Source: an uncultured Sphingomonadaceae bacterium (lineage in GTDB: Bacteria; Pseudomonadota; Alphaproteobacteria; Sphingomonadales; Sphingomonadaceae). Taken from it: 64,000 nucleotides of DNA. Location of the stretch: NCBI GenBank assembly GCA_947493325.1, contig CANLQI010000001.1:1751375-1815374 (forward strand), read 5' to 3'. Within the stretch, counting starts at the first letter, position 1. Each line of letters begins with the position of its first letter. The translations under genes were made by a program, and so were the position numbers. The notes beneath the pieces are model-generated. The model searched no databases. It was not told where the DNA came from and saw only the letters and a list, made by a program, of their open reading frames with translations. This document shows positions 45,646 to 55,851 of the stretch, one piece after another.

Positions 45646-48600
45646 ATGTCATCTTCCATTTCCTACCCGATTTCCTCCATGGCGGAGGCGCGCGCGGAAA
45701 TGCGCCGCCTGCACCGCTTGCCCGAACCCGATGTGCTGATGCCGCTGGTCGAACGTGCGCGCAACGGGGAAGAAGCCGAGGCTACAACGCTCGATATTGC
45801 CTATGGCCTGCTCGCCGAACTGCGCGCCGCGCAATCGTCGGGCTGGGTCAATCAGTTCCTGCAGGAATACCGGATGAACAGCGCAGAGGGCATTGCGCTG
45901 CTCTCGCTCGCGGAGGCGTTTCTGCGTGTGCCGGACCCGGAAACCGCAGACCGTCTGATTGCCGACAAGATTGGCGATGCCGATTGGCGTTCGCATAGCG
46001 GCAAATCATCCAGCGCACTGGTCAACAGCGCGACATGGGGTTTGGTGCTGGGCCGCGCCGTTCTATCCAGCGATCCACAGGCCAGCACGCTGAAACGCCT
46101 GATTTCGCGCAGCGGCGAGCCTTTTGTGCGACAGTCTGTGGGCGCGGCCATGCGCCTTATGGGTGAAGTGTTCGTGATGGGCCGCACCATCGAGGAAGCC
46201 ATGCAGCGCATGGACAAAAAGGCCAATCGCGGATTTACCGCCAGCTTTGATATGCTGGGCGAAGCGGCACGCACCTATGCGGACGCAGAGCGTTATTATA
46301 ATGCCTATGCCGACGCGATTGACGCCATCGGTGAGAAAAGCGCGAGCGGGCACGGTATTTCGGTCAAACTGTCCGCGCTGCACCCGCGTTATGAAGCATC
46401 GCAGTCGGATATCTGCGTGCCGGCGCTTACCGACATGCTTGTCGATCTCGGCCGTAAAGCCAAGGCGCATGATATTGCCCTCACCGTCGATGCGGAGGAA
46501 TCCGAACGGCTGATCATGAGCCTGGACATCATCAAGGGCGCGGCTTCACATGCTGACCTGAAAGGCTGGGACGGCTTTGGCATGGCCGTGCAGGCCTATT
46601 CCAAACGCGCCCGCGCGGTATGCGGCTGGGCCAACGCATTGGGCAAGGATACGGGCAAACGCATCAAGGTGCGGCTGGTCAAGGGGGCCTATTGGGACAG
46701 CGAGATAAAATATACACAGGAACAGGGCCTTAGCGACTATCCGTTATTCACCCGCAAGCCGGCGACGGATGTATCCTATCTCGCCTGCGCGCGCGACCTG
46801 CTGGATTACAAACATATAGAACCCGCCTTTGCGAGCCACAATGCGCAGACGGTGGCCACCATCATCAACTGGGCCAATGAGCAGGATACGCCCAAGGAAA
46901 GTTTTGAATTTCAGCGTCTGCACGGCATGGGCGAAGGCCTGTATGAAAACATGGTGCGGCAGGATGGCTATAACTGCCGTATTTACGCGCCTGTGGGCGG
47001 GCATAGCGACCTGCTCGCCTATCTGGTGCGCCGATTGCTGGAAAACGGCGCGAACAGCAGCTTTGTGCATCAGCTCGCCGATGAGAGCAAAAGCGATGTC
47101 GAGCTGCTCGGCGATCCGCTCGACACAGTCGTCAAATATGGCGGCAAGCGCCATCCCAGTATTCCCCTGCCCCGCAATGTTTTCCGGCCAAGCCGTGACA
47201 ACAGCCGCGGCATTGACCTGGATGACCGCAAGATACTCGCTGAAGTGGCCGAAGATATGCAGCAGCAGGTCGATATCCCCGTGCCCGAAAGCGCGGATGT
47301 TGACACTATGGTCGGCAAAGCCAAGGCGGCATTTCGCGCATGGGACTTAACGCCTGTCGAAGAGCGCGCGGAATGTCTCGACCGCCTCGCCGCGTTGCTC
47401 GAAGAGCATCAGCGCCCGCTTATGGCTGTGGCCGTGCAGGAAGCGTATAAAACGATTCCCGATGCGCTTGCCGAAGTTCGTGAGGCCATTGATTTTTGCT
47501 ATTATTACGCCAATCAGGCACGGATGATGCACCCGGTCGAGCTTCCCGGCCCCACCGGCGAAACCAATGTGCTGCGCATGGACGGACGCGGCATATGGGC
47601 GGCGATTGCGCCCTGGAATTTCCCGCTCGCCATATTTCTGGGCCAAGTCACAGCAGCGGTCGTAACGGGCAATTGCGTGATTGCCAAACCCGCGCCGCAG
47701 ACACCCAAAATCGCGGTCTATGCCGTCAGTCTCGCACATAAAGCAGGCATTCCTGCCGATGTGCTGCAACTCGCCATAGGCGGCGCGGATATGGGCCGTG
47801 CGCTCACCGAACATACCGGCATTGACGGCGTGGTGTTTACAGGATCCGTACCGACGGCCAAAGCCATTGCCCGCTCGCTGGTGGCCGACGACCATCGCCC
47901 GATCGTGCCACTGATCGCTGAAACCGGCGGGCTTAACGCCATGCTGGTCGATTCCACCGCGCTGCCCGAACAGGTGGTGCGCGATATCGTGATTTCCGGT
48001 TTTCAGTCCGCCGGGCAGCGCTGTTCCGCGCTCCGCCTGCTGCTGCTGCAGGAGGAAATTGCCGATCGCACGCTGGAAATGCTGTCGGGCGCGATGGATG
48101 CGCTGATTGTCGGCGATCCTGCGCTTTCCTCCACGGATATCGGCCCGGTGATCGACCATCCTTCCTATGACAAGCTGATTACCTATCGCGCATCGGTGCA
48201 GGACCGGATTATCAAAACGGTGGACGTGCCCAGCGCAGGCCTGTTCGTACCGCCCACGCTTATCCGTCTGGACAGCATGGATGACCTCAATACCGAGTGG
48301 TTTGGCCCGCTCATCCATGTCGCAACCTGGAAAACGGGGCAGCTCGAAGCCACAGTGGAAGCTGTAAATGCCAAAGGGTTTGGCCTGACGATGGGACTGC
48401 ACAGCCGGATCGCGCGCGCGGGGCAATTGGTTGAGAAACGCACTCACGTTGGCAATCTCTATGTGAACCGTTCGATGATCGGCGCCGTTGTGGGCAGCCA
48501 GCCTTTCGGCGGCGAAGGTCTGTCCGGCACAGGCCCGAAAGCGGGCGGGCCGCATTATCTGCAACGTTTCTGCGCAGAGCGCGTCACGACCACCGACACC

Positions 48601-48654
48601 ACCAGCTCGGGCGGTAACGCGAGCCTGCTCAGCCTGGAGGATGAGGATATCTGA
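45646..48654 (+). CDS. putA: Bifunctional proline dehydrogenase / L-glutamate-5-semialdehyde dehydrogenase
   Basis: This 1002-residue enzyme oxidises proline to glutamate by two linked activities. The N-terminal half is the FAD proline dehydrogenase barrel (VKLSALHPRYEAS, KVRLVKGAYWD, FASHNAQTVATI, RIYAPVGGHSDLLAYLVRRLLENG). The second half is an aldehyde dehydrogenase with APWNFPLAIFLGQ, catalytic Glu in IAETGGLNAM and catalytic Cys in SAGQRCSALRL. It is the short form without the ribbon-helix-helix repressor domain of E. coli PutA, so it cannot regulate its own gene. It appears to be monocistronic. Confidence 0.97.
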   Translation: MSSSISYPISSMAEARAEMRRLHRLPEPDVLMPLVERARNGEEAEATTLDIAYGLLAELRAAQSSGWVNQFLQEYRMNSAEGIALLSLAEAFLRVPDPETADRLIADKIGDADWRSHSGKSSSALVNSATWGLVLGRAVLSSDPQASTLKRLISRSGEPFVRQSVGAAMRLMGEVFVMGRTIEEAMQRMDKKANRGFTASFDMLGEAARTYADAERYYNAYADAIDAIGEKSASGHGISVKLSALHPRYEASQSDICVPALTDMLVDLGRKAKAHDIALTVDAEESERLIMSLDIIKGAASHADLKGWDGFGMAVQAYSKRARAVCGWANALGKDTGKRIKVRLVKGAYWDSEIKYTQEQGLSDYPLFTRKPATDVSYLACARDLLDYKHIEPAFASHNAQTVATIINWANEQDTPKESFEFQRLHGMGEGLYENMVRQDGYNCRIYAPVGGHSDLLAYLVRRLLENGANSSFVHQLADESKSDVELLGDPLDTVVKYGGKRHPSIPLPRNVFRPSRDNSRGIDLDDRKILAEVAEDMQQQVDIPVPESADVDTMVGKAKAAFRAWDLTPVEERAECLDRLAALLEEHQRPLMAVAVQEAYKTIPDALAEVREAIDFCYYYANQARMMHPVELPGPTGETNVLRMDGRGIWAAIAPWNFPLAIFLGQVTAAVVTGNCVIAKPAPQTPKIAVYAVSLAHKAGIPADVLQLAIGGADMGRALTEHTGIDGVVFTGSVPTAKAIARSLVADDHRPIVPLIAETGGLNAMLVDSTALPEQVVRDIVISGFQSAGQRCSALRLLLLQEEIADRTLEMLSGAMDALIVGDPALSSTDIGPVIDHPSYDKLITYRASVQDRIIKTVDVPSAGLFVPPTLIRLDSMDDLNTEWFGPLIHVATWKTGQLEATVEAVNAKGFGLTMGLHSRIARAGQLVEKRTHVGNLYVNRSMIGAVVGSQPFGGEGLSGTGPKAGGPHYLQRFCAERVTTTDTTSSGGNASLLSLEDEDI

Positions 48655-48736
48655 TGGTGATATCAGGGTGGCAGAGCGAGCTGGTCAGATTCCGCTCCGC
48701 CTTGCATTATCGCCGGGCGCACCCTAGCTAGCCCTC

Positions 48737-49924
48737 ATGATACAAAAATCTGTCACAGCGACCATCGATGCCGCAACCGAAACACGCAAACCACCGCTCG
48801 CGTGGAGCGATGTGGCGGAATTTTTCACATCGAAACAGCAATGGGTTGTCGAGAACCAGTTTGAAATCATGATTGCTGTCCTGATCGGCACTGCCATCTA
48901 TTTCGCGCTGGTTTTCCTATGCAAATATGCCAAACGCTACGCGGCAAAGCTGGATGATCCGCTCAGATTCCGGGCCATCATTGGGCGCACGATCGGCAAA
49001 ACCGGCTATATTTTCATCTTTATGCTCGCGGTCCGGCTTGTCACCGGATTTGCCAATACGCCGCAGCCGCTAGAGGCCATCATATCCTTTCTGTTCGTCG
49101 TTGCCGCCGCCTATCAAGTCGCGATCTGGCTGCGCGAATTGATATTGGGCTTTGTCGAACGCCGCGCATCCGACGGCGAGGACCGCAGTTCGGAAACACT
49201 CGCCAATGCGATGGCGATTATCAAGCTGATCGTCACCATCGCGCTGTTCGCCATTGCCTCAATTGTCGTGCTTGATAATCTGGGCGTTGATGTCACCGGG
49301 CTTATCGCCGGCCTTGGCATTGGCGGCATTGCCATCGGCCTGGCGGCGCAGGGCATTTTTGCGGACCTGTTCGCCGCGCTCGCCATTATTTTTGACAAGC
49401 CGTTCAAGCGCGGTGAGACCATCCAATATGATGATACTGTCGGCACAGTTGAAAAAACTGGCCTGAAAAGCACCTGGATTCGCTCAATCAACGGTGAGGA
49501 AATCGTTATTTCCAACACCAATTTGCTCGACAAGGAAATCATTAATTTCACACGCCTGGAACGCCGCCGCACGCGATTTGCCATTGGTGTCGTGTATCAG
49601 ACACCACCTGAAAAAGCGCGCGAGATACCGGGCATATTACGGGAGATTGTCGAAGCCAATGACGCAAGATTCGTGCGCTGCGGCTTTGTGGGTTTTGGTG
49701 ACAGCTCAATCAATTTCGAACTCGATTTCGATATTATGAGCGACGATTATGAAATCGTTTACCAAGGCCGTCATGTGATCGGCCTGGAAGTGCTGCAGAA
49801 ATTCAACGACCTCGGCTATGAATTTGCCTATCCGACCCAGACGACATTTACATCTGCCCCCGACGGCACAATGATCATGCCCTATCCCGAAGGCGGTTTT
49901 GGCGCGGTACAGGACAAGGATTGA
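48737..49924 (+). CDS. MscS-type mechanosensitive ion channel
   Basis: This 395-residue protein has three to four membrane segments followed by the MscS pore helix and beta domain: GLIAGLGIGGIAIGLAAQGIFADLFAALAIIFDKPFKRGE, the glycine/alanine-rich TM3 pattern of the family, then WIRSINGEEIVISNTNLL and the C-terminal alpha/beta cage. It protects against osmotic downshock. No operon partner is evident. Confidence 0.93.
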   Translation: MIQKSVTATIDAATETRKPPLAWSDVAEFFTSKQQWVVENQFEIMIAVLIGTAIYFALVFLCKYAKRYAAKLDDPLRFRAIIGRTIGKTGYIFIFMLAVRLVTGFANTPQPLEAIISFLFVVAAAYQVAIWLRELILGFVERRASDGEDRSSETLANAMAIIKLIVTIALFAIASIVVLDNLGVDVTGLIAGLGIGGIAIGLAAQGIFADLFAALAIIFDKPFKRGETIQYDDTVGTVEKTGLKSTWIRSINGEEIVISNTNLLDKEIINFTRLERRRTRFAIGVVYQTPPEKAREIPGILREIVEANDARFVRCGFVGFGDSSINFELDFDIMSDDYEIVYQGRHVIGLEVLQKFNDLGYEFAYPTQTTFTSAPDGTMIMPYPEGGFGAVQDKD

Positions 49925-50102
49925 GTTTCCGGTAAAGCCGGATGATTCGCATCAATACAGGCTTTGTGCTAGTTATAGCGGCCTGGATATACATATAATT
50001 CAGCATGCCGTAGCGGCAATGGCTGCACCCTTGTATGCACAGCGCAAACACGGCAAAAGCTTAAGCGAACAATTAAATTATCAGGAAAGGAAAGGCTCTC
50101 AC

Positions 50103-50561
50103 ATGGCTGGAATCTCACCGCAGGACATGACCGCAAAAGTTGGCGAAACACTGGGTTCATCGGAATGGATCACGGTTGATCAGGACATGATCAACAAATT
50201 CGCGGACGCAACCGGCGATCACCAGTTTATCCATGTTGACGAGGAAAAGGCCAAGCTGACACCGTTTGGCGGGACGATTGCCCATGGCTTCCTTACACTT
50301 TCCCTTTTCCCCCTGATGAGTGCAAAGTCCGATATGCCCCGTGTCGAAGGCGTTAAAATGGGCGTCAATTATGGCGGCAACAAAGTCCGCTTCCTTGCTC
50401 CCGTGCGCGCCGGGAAACGGGTGCGCGGCCATTTCAAACTACTCGAGCTCACCGAAAAACGGCCCGGCCAATGGCAGCAGACGCTGGAATTCGCGGTCGA
50501 GATTGAAGGCGAGGACAAGCCTGCGCTCATGGCCGAATGGATCAGCCAGTTTTTCGTATAA
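50103..50561 (+). CDS. MaoC family (R)-specific enoyl-CoA hydratase-like protein
   Basis: This 152-residue hot-dog fold protein has the hydratase-2 pattern FADATGDHQFIHVDEEKA (Asp/His catalytic pair) and FGGTIAHGFLTLSL. It hydrates trans-2-enoyl-CoA, and relatives (NodN/PhaJ-like) can feed polyhydroxyalkanoate or fatty-acid turnover. ATG 50103 follows AGGAAAGG. The thiolase gene starts 36 bases downstream, so the two likely work in beta-oxidation. The open frame upstream to 49899 is not supported. Confidence 0.92.
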   Translation: MAGISPQDMTAKVGETLGSSEWITVDQDMINKFADATGDHQFIHVDEEKAKLTPFGGTIAHGFLTLSLFPLMSAKSDMPRVEGVKMGVNYGGNKVRFLAPVRAGKRVRGHFKLLELTEKRPGQWQQTLEFAVEIEGEDKPALMAEWISQFFV

Positions 50562-50597
50562 ACGCTTACAACCAGAACCATAAGGATACCCCCAATC

Positions 50598-51776
50598 ATG
50601 CGTGATGCAGTCATCGTTTCCACCGCTCGCACTCCTATCGGCCGCGCCTATAAGGGCGGTTTCAACACCACACTCGGCCCGACACTAGGCAGCTATTCAT
50701 TCAAAGCCGCTGTAGAGCGCGCGGGCGTTGACCCGGAAAGCATCGACGATGTGATCTGGGGCAGCGCGCTACAACAGGGGTCGCAGGGCGGCAATCTGGC
50801 ACGTAACGTCAGCCTGCGCGCTGGCATGCCGATTTCGGTTTCGGGCATGACGATTGACCGTCAGTGTTCCTCTGGCCTGATGAGCATCGCCACCGCCGCC
50901 AAACAGGTCGTGATTGACCGGATGGACTGCGTTGTCGCGGGCGGGCAGGAAAGCATCTCAACCGTGCAGACCAAGGAAATGCGGATGCAGCCGGACAAGG
51001 AACTGGTTGCCATGCATGATGATATCTACATGCCGATGCTGCAAACAGCCGAGACCGTGGCTTCACGCTATAATATCAGCCGCGAACGTCAGGACGCCTA
51101 TGCCCTGCAATCGCAGCAGCGCACCGCCGCAGCCCAGGAAGCGGGCTATTTTGATGATGAGATTGTGCCTGTCTCCACCACAATGGGTGTGATGGACAAG
51201 GAAACCGGTGAAGTTTCCATGCGGGATATCACAATTACAAAGGACGAAGGCAACCGCCCGACCACCACATTGGAAGGTCTGGCCGGTCTGAACCCTGTCA
51301 TGGGCCCCGATGCCGTGATTACCGCGGGCAATGCCTCGCAGCTGTCCGATGGTTCCTCTGCCTGTGTGGTGATGGAGGCCAAAGCCGCTGAAAAAGCTGG
51401 TCTGACCCCATTGGGCCGCTATGTCGGCATGGCTGTGGCAGGAACAAAGCCCGACGAAATGGGCATCGGCCCGGTCTATGCCATCCCCAAGCTGCTTGAG
51501 CGCTTTGATCTCAAAATGGACGATATTGGCCTTTGGGAACTGAATGAGGCCTTTGCGGTGCAAGTGCTATATTGCCAGGACACGCTTGGCATCCCGGACG
51601 AGCTGCTCAACGTCAATGGCGGTTCAATCTCGATCGGCCATCCCTATGGCATGACGGGCGCACGCTGCACCGGCCACGCCCTTATCGAGGGCAAACGCCG
51701 CGGCGCAAAACATGTTGTTGTTACCATGTGCGTCGGCGGCGGCATGGGCGCAGCGGGACTGTTCGAGGTGCTGTAG
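50598..51776 (+). CDS. Acetyl-CoA C-acyltransferase (thiolase)
   Basis: This 392-residue thiolase carries the active-site Cys in [23 protein letters not shown], the His in [16 protein letters not shown] and the second Cys in [13 protein letters not shown]. The GHPYGMTG variant and the start [17 protein letters not shown] fit the degradative acetyl-CoA acyltransferase group (FadA-like) rather than PhaA. AAGGA precedes the ATG. It is probably co-transcribed with the MaoC gene. Confidence 0.94.
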   Translation: MRDAVIVSTARTPIGRAYKGGFNTTLGPTLGSYSFKAAVERAGVDPESIDDVIWGSALQQGSQGGNLARNVSLRAGMPISVSGMTIDRQCSSGLMSIATAAKQVVIDRMDCVVAGGQESISTVQTKEMRMQPDKELVAMHDDIYMPMLQTAETVASRYNISRERQDAYALQSQQRTAAAQEAGYFDDEIVPVSTTMGVMDKETGEVSMRDITITKDEGNRPTTTLEGLAGLNPVMGPDAVITAGNASQLSDGSSACVVMEAKAAEKAGLTPLGRYVGMAVAGTKPDEMGIGPVYAIPKLLERFDLKMDDIGLWELNEAFAVQVLYCQDTLGIPDELLNVNGGSISIGHPYGMTGARCTGHALIEGKRRGAKHVVVTMCVGGGMGAAGLFEVL

Positions 51777-51789
51777 ATTACGCAAAATT

Positions 51790-52749
51790 ATGCTTGATCC
51801 GCTTCCTATTGCACATATCTGGCCAAAGCTCGACTACACTGGCGAACGCGCGGTATATGAAACCATGCATGCGTATCTGCAGGTCGTTGGACAGGTTTGT
51901 GTCGACTATTTGCCATGGCTCAATCACGGATGGCATGTGGCACTTATGGTTACGCCGCGCGGATTTCGTACTTATCCGCTCCCCATAGGCGCGCATGAAG
52001 TGGAGATAACATTCGACTGCCAAAGTGCGGAAGTCATCATTGTGTCCTCCAACGGTTGCCGGGAAAGTTTTGCGCTCATAGGGCAGAGTGTGCAGGAATT
52101 TCTGCATGACCTTAATGCGACGCTGAAAACTGTGCGGGCGGACGCAGTTGTGTCCGGTGCACCCAATGAAGTGGACCCGGCAATCCGTTTTGCCGATGAT
52201 GACCGCCCGCGCACATGGCATGACGAAACTGTGCAGCGATTGCACCGCGCGTTTCTGTGCAGTGACCGTGTTTTCCGGCAATTTCGTACAGGGTTTATCG
52301 GCAAATCCAGTCCCAGCCACTTGTTCTGGGGCGGATTTGACCTCGCCATTACGAGATTTTCGGGCAAAACCGCGCCGCCGCATCCGGGTGGTTTTCCAAA
52401 CCTTTCCGATAATGTAACCCGTGAGGCATATTCGCATGAAGTGATCAGTTCCGGCTTCTGGCCAGGCGGTGGCGGCCTGGATGAAGCGGCATATTATACC
52501 TATGCCTATCCATCACCGGAAAATCTTCCCGATATGGCAATTACCCCCAAACCGGCATATTGGCACGCGGAATTGGGGGAGTTTATTCTGCCCTATGCCG
52601 CGGTGCAGTCTGCCGAAAACCCGGAGGCTATGTTGCGGGCCTTTCTGCTGTCCAGCTATGAAGCCGCTGCCGATACATCCGGGTGGGAGCGCGCGGCACT
52701 GGACCGCCCGATGGGAATAGCGGGTACGCCGCCCGACACAACAGCGTAG
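51790..52749 (+). CDS. DUF5996 family protein
   Basis: This 319-residue cytosolic protein begins LPIAHIWPKLDYTGERAVYETMHAYLQVVGQ and has a Trp-rich core (FLWGGFDLAITRFSGKTAPPH, AEPAYWHAELGEF-type) typical of DUF5996. The function of the family is unknown to me. ATG 51790 lies 14 bases after the thiolase stop, so it may be co-transcribed. No signal peptide or membrane segment. Confidence 0.83.
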   Translation: MLDPLPIAHIWPKLDYTGERAVYETMHAYLQVVGQVCVDYLPWLNHGWHVALMVTPRGFRTYPLPIGAHEVEITFDCQSAEVIIVSSNGCRESFALIGQSVQEFLHDLNATLKTVRADAVVSGAPNEVDPAIRFADDDRPRTWHDETVQRLHRAFLCSDRVFRQFRTGFIGKSSPSHLFWGGFDLAITRFSGKTAPPHPGGFPNLSDNVTREAYSHEVISSGFWPGGGGLDEAAYYTYAYPSPENLPDMAITPKPAYWHAELGEFILPYAAVQSAENPEAMLRAFLLSSYEAAADTSGWERAALDRPMGIAGTPPDTTA

Positions 52750-52846
52750 AATTATTCCGCAGCTTTCACACGTTCGCCGCATTATCGGAACATTCAGCCA
52801 TCACATCCGTAGATAGTGTGAACGTAACACAAGATCGGAGATGGAA

Positions 52847-53332
52847 ATGACAGATAAACTGGAAATTTTAAGCGAGTTTTGGGAAAAACTGGACGACAGC
52901 CCATTTGTAATGCTCGGTATTCCCGCACAGGCCGCGCACAGTATGCCGATGAACGCTGTATTTGATGACGATATTCCGAACACGCTGTTTTTCTACACCA
53001 GCCGCGACAATCGCGCGTTTCAGGCGTTGCCGGAACAGAATAGGGCCATGGTGCAGTTTGTATCCAAGGGCCATGATTTTTTCGCCTGTCTGTCCGGTAC
53101 GCTAAGCGCCACTACGGACCGTGACCTGATTGATAAATTCTGGTCCAACAGTGTCGAAGCCTGGTATCAGAATGGCAAGGAAGACCCCGACCTAGTCATG
53201 CTGCGCATGGATCTGGATGATGCGGAGATGTGGCAGGCCGATATGGGTGTGGTCGGCATCTTCAAACTCCTGACCGGCGGTACGATTGACCAGAAAAAGA
53301 TGGAAGACAATCACCTCGAAACGACGATGTAA
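52847..53332 (+). CDS. Pyridoxamine 5'-phosphate oxidase-fold protein (general stress protein 26-like)
   Basis: This 161-residue flavin-binding split-barrel protein has DDSPFVMLGI, AHSMPMNAVFDDDIPNTLFFYTSRDN and FVSKGHDFFACLSGTLSAT, as in general stress protein 26-like flavoproteins. Starts at 52841 and 52847 are possible; 52847 is better because CGGAG then has normal spacing. A strong bidirectional terminator follows. Confidence 0.88.
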   Translation: MTDKLEILSEFWEKLDDSPFVMLGIPAQAAHSMPMNAVFDDDIPNTLFFYTSRDNRAFQALPEQNRAMVQFVSKGHDFFACLSGTLSATTDRDLIDKFWSNSVEAWYQNGKEDPDLVMLRMDLDDAEMWQADMGVVGIFKLLTGGTIDQKKMEDNHLETTM

Positions 53333-53351
53333 TTATCAATCTACAGCATAA

Positions 53352-53381
53352 AAAAGCCCTCGCAATGCTGCGAGGGCTTTT
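53352..53381. terminator. Bidirectional Rho-independent terminator
   Basis: AAAAGCCCTCGCA pairs perfectly with TGCGAGGGCTTTT around a four-base loop, between the convergent PPOX-fold gene and dgcA, with A/T tracts on both sides. Confidence 0.93.
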
Positions 53382-53398
53382 ACTTTTATCTGTAATGT

Positions 53399-54364
53399 TC
53401 AGCCCGGATGAATCATCCCGCCCTCAAACCTGAAACCGTCTTCGCGGTCTTTCTTGAGCAGGGCGGGACCATCCAGATCCGCCCAATTGGCGATCTGCGC
53501 CAATGCAAATGCAGGGCCTATCGCGAGCGATGTGGAGAGCATACAGCCAACCATGATTCCCATATCGGCTTCACGTGCCTTTTCCACCAAGCGCAGCGCC
53601 TCAGTCAGGCCGCCTGTCTTGTCAAGTTTTACATTGATAACCTGAAAACAATCTTCCACGCGTTCAATATCTTCGGATGTATGACAGCTTTCGTCCGCGC
53701 ATAAAGGCACCGGCGTCTCCACACCCATTAGCTCATCTTCAAAACCGGCGGATACCGGCTGCTCGATAAGCTCTACGCCCAGCTCATGCATGGCCATGGC
53801 TTCGCTCATGATATCCAGCTCATCCCATGCCTCATTGGCATCAACGATAATGCGGGCATTCGGTGCACCGGCGCGCACCGCAGCGACGCGGGCACGGTCA
53901 TTCTCACCGTTCAGCTTGACCTTAAGCAGCGCATAAGTCTCCGCCGCCTTGCGCGCATCGGCTTCCATCACCTCGGGCTCGCCCAGCGAGATTGTGTAGG
54001 CTGTGACCAGCGGTTTGGGTTCGGGCAGCCCTGCAAGCTCCCATACCGGTTTGCCGGTCTGTTTCGATTCTAGGTCCCACAGCGCGCAATCCAGCGCATT
54101 GCGGGCCGCGCCTTCCATCATGCTGTCCAACAGGTCCTCACGGCTGAGCGCCCGGTTCTGCTTGCAACGCATGTTAATGGCTTCGACGCACAGTTCCGCG
54201 GTTTCGCCTTCATAATATATCGGCGTACCTTCGCCGCGGCCAACGTGCGTGCCGTCGGTGACTTCGCAGACGACAACATCGACATCGGTTTTCGCACCGC
54301 GTGCAATAATGAACGCGCCATCCACGGCAAAGCGTTCGACATGAGCTGATTGTAATGTGATCAT
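53399..54364 (-). CDS. dgcA: L-Ala-D/L-Glu (dipeptide) epimerase, enolase superfamily
   Basis: This 321-residue enzyme of the muconate-lactonising subgroup of enolases has an N-terminal capping domain, then the barrel with Lys in YALLKVKLNG, metal ligands in RIIVDANEAWD, LIEQPV and CADESCH, and Lys in INVKLDKTGGL. This set of residues fits dipeptide epimerases that recycle murein peptides. I take the ATG at 54364 (MITLQSAHVERF); the frame extends 65 codons upstream into the phaZ gene but that part is a shadow. It starts 10 bases after phaZ. Confidence 0.9.
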   Translation of the reverse strand: MITLQSAHVERFAVDGAFIIARGAKTDVDVVVCEVTDGTHVGRGEGTPIYYEGETAELCVEAINMRCKQNRALSREDLLDSMMEGAARNALDCALWDLESKQTGKPVWELAGLPEPKPLVTAYTISLGEPEVMEADARKAAETYALLKVKLNGENDRARVAAVRAGAPNARIIVDANEAWDELDIMSEAMAMHELGVELIEQPVSAGFEDELMGVETPVPLCADESCHTSEDIERVEDCFQVINVKLDKTGGLTEALRLVEKAREADMGIMVGCMLSTSLAIGPAFALAQIANWADLDGPALLKKDREDGFRFEGGMIHPG

Positions 54365-54374
54365 GGCCGACTGT

Positions 54375-55691
54375 TTAGGCGAAGTCGGACCCTTCGGGCA
54401 AGTCCTCAAGATGGGGTGCGCTCGTCTTTTTTGCATCGACCCTGGCAACCTTTGCCCGCTTGCGCACAGCGGCGCTTTCATGCGCCAATATCCATTCCTC
54501 AACGACAGGCGCAATTTTCGTACGCCACTTGCTGCCGTTAAAAATACCGTAATGGCCAACGTTTTCGGCCATATAATATTTCTTTTTCTTTTTCGGCAGG
54601 TTCGGCGTGACCATCAAAGCCGCTCTGGTCTGGCCAAGCCCGCTGATATCATCGCGTTCGCCTTCGATAGCCAGCAGTGCAATATCCTTGATGGCCGTCA
54701 GATCAACGGGCCGCCCGCGATGGGTCATTTCACCTTTTGGCAGCGCGTGCGTCTGGAACACCAGATCTACAGTCTGTAGATAGAATTCAGCAGTCATGTC
54801 GCATATCGCGCGGTATTCGTCGTAAAATTCCTTGGTCGCATCGGCGCTGTCGCCATCGCCTTCGACCAGATGTTTGAACATTTCCCAATGGCTGTTGAGA
54901 TGCCCGCCCAGATTCATCGACATAAAGCCCGCAAGTTGCAGAAAACCCGGATAGACTTTTCGCCCTGCACCAGGATATTGTGCCGGGATCGTGGCAATCA
55001 CATTCTGCTCAAACCAGCTATGCGGGCGCTGCGTTGCCATGGTGTTGACCGCAGTCGGCGCTTCGCGCGTATCAATCGGCCCGCCCATCATGGTAAGCGT
55101 TTTCGGGCGGCATGCATGTTTATCCGCCGACATGATGGCCGCTGCGGCAAAGCAGGGCACCGAAGGCTGGCATACCGCGAGCATATGCGCGCCCGGACCG
55201 ATATGCTCCATAAACGCAATCAGATAGTCGATATAGTCGTCCAGATCGAACGAACCTTCCGACAAAGGCACGTTTTTCGCATCGCGCCAGTCCGTGATAT
55301 AGACTTCATGTTCCGGAATCATCCGCTCGACCGTACCGCGCAGCAATGTCGCATAATGGCCCGACATAGGCGCAACGATTAACAGGCGCGGCTTGCCTTC
55401 GCTGCCAGCATGGCTGAATTTCTTAAGCTGGCCGAATGGTTTTTGCAGCACGATTTCTTCTGCTACGTTGAGTGTAGTACCGTTATATTCAACTTTATCC
55501 AGGCCAAATGGAGGTTTTCCGCGCGGCGCGGCGGCATGCGCAAAAACTTCAAGAGCAGACGCCACCACGGGACCGCCTGTCATATATCCGAAGATATTGC
55601 TTGGATTTTTAAGGAACTGCGCGTTCATGCTCGCCCACGTGCTGGCTGTAGCCAGCAGAGTCCGCTGCATTTCATATCCGTTATAAAGCAT
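54375..55691 (-). CDS. phaZ: Intracellular polyhydroxyalkanoate depolymerase
   Basis: This 438-residue alpha/beta-hydrolase has no signal peptide. The N-terminal region (TLLATASTWASMNAQFLKNPSNIFGYM) and the nucleophile elbow MLAVCQPSVPCFAAA, where Cys replaces Ser, are typical of PhaZ1-type depolymerases of Ralstonia and alphaproteobacteria. It mobilises native PHB granules. No PHA synthase is in the window. Confidence 0.92.
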   Translation of the reverse strand: MLYNGYEMQRTLLATASTWASMNAQFLKNPSNIFGYMTGGPVVASALEVFAHAAAPRGKPPFGLDKVEYNGTTLNVAEEIVLQKPFGQLKKFSHAGSEGKPRLLIVAPMSGHYATLLRGTVERMIPEHEVYITDWRDAKNVPLSEGSFDLDDYIDYLIAFMEHIGPGAHMLAVCQPSVPCFAAAAIMSADKHACRPKTLTMMGGPIDTREAPTAVNTMATQRPHSWFEQNVIATIPAQYPGAGRKVYPGFLQLAGFMSMNLGGHLNSHWEMFKHLVEGDGDSADATKEFYDEYRAICDMTAEFYLQTVDLVFQTHALPKGEMTHRGRPVDLTAIKDIALLAIEGERDDISGLGQTRAALMVTPNLPKKKKKYYMAENVGHYGIFNGSKWRTKIAPVVEEWILAHESAAVRKRAKVARVDAKKTSAPHLEDLPEGSDFA

Positions 55692-55851
55692 GTTTTTTCA
55701 AATCCCTGTTTGCGCATTTCGCGCGTTTGCAGCCGCGATAGCAGATGATGCTGCACCGCACCATAGAAAACCTGCTTCGCGCACCTGACATTGCCAAATT
55801 GTCATGTGCAAAGTGATTGAGCGCCCCGCATTAGACTGCTACGCGAACAAT

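Noticed and set aside
47347-48564. Long minus-strand open frame of about 405 codons
   Set aside because: It lies fully antisense to putA, whose domains and catalytic residues are clear. Long antisense frames are usual in GC-rich coding DNA; its translation is His/Arg-rich and matches nothing.
49925-50102. N-terminal extension of the MaoC protein
   Set aside because: The open frame runs back to 49899, overlapping the MscS gene, but a good ribosome site and the family start are at 50103.
54365-54559. N-terminal extension of dgcA by 65 codons
   Set aside because: The extra part is read in another frame of phaZ and is Arg/Cys-rich without similarity; the family start is at 54364.
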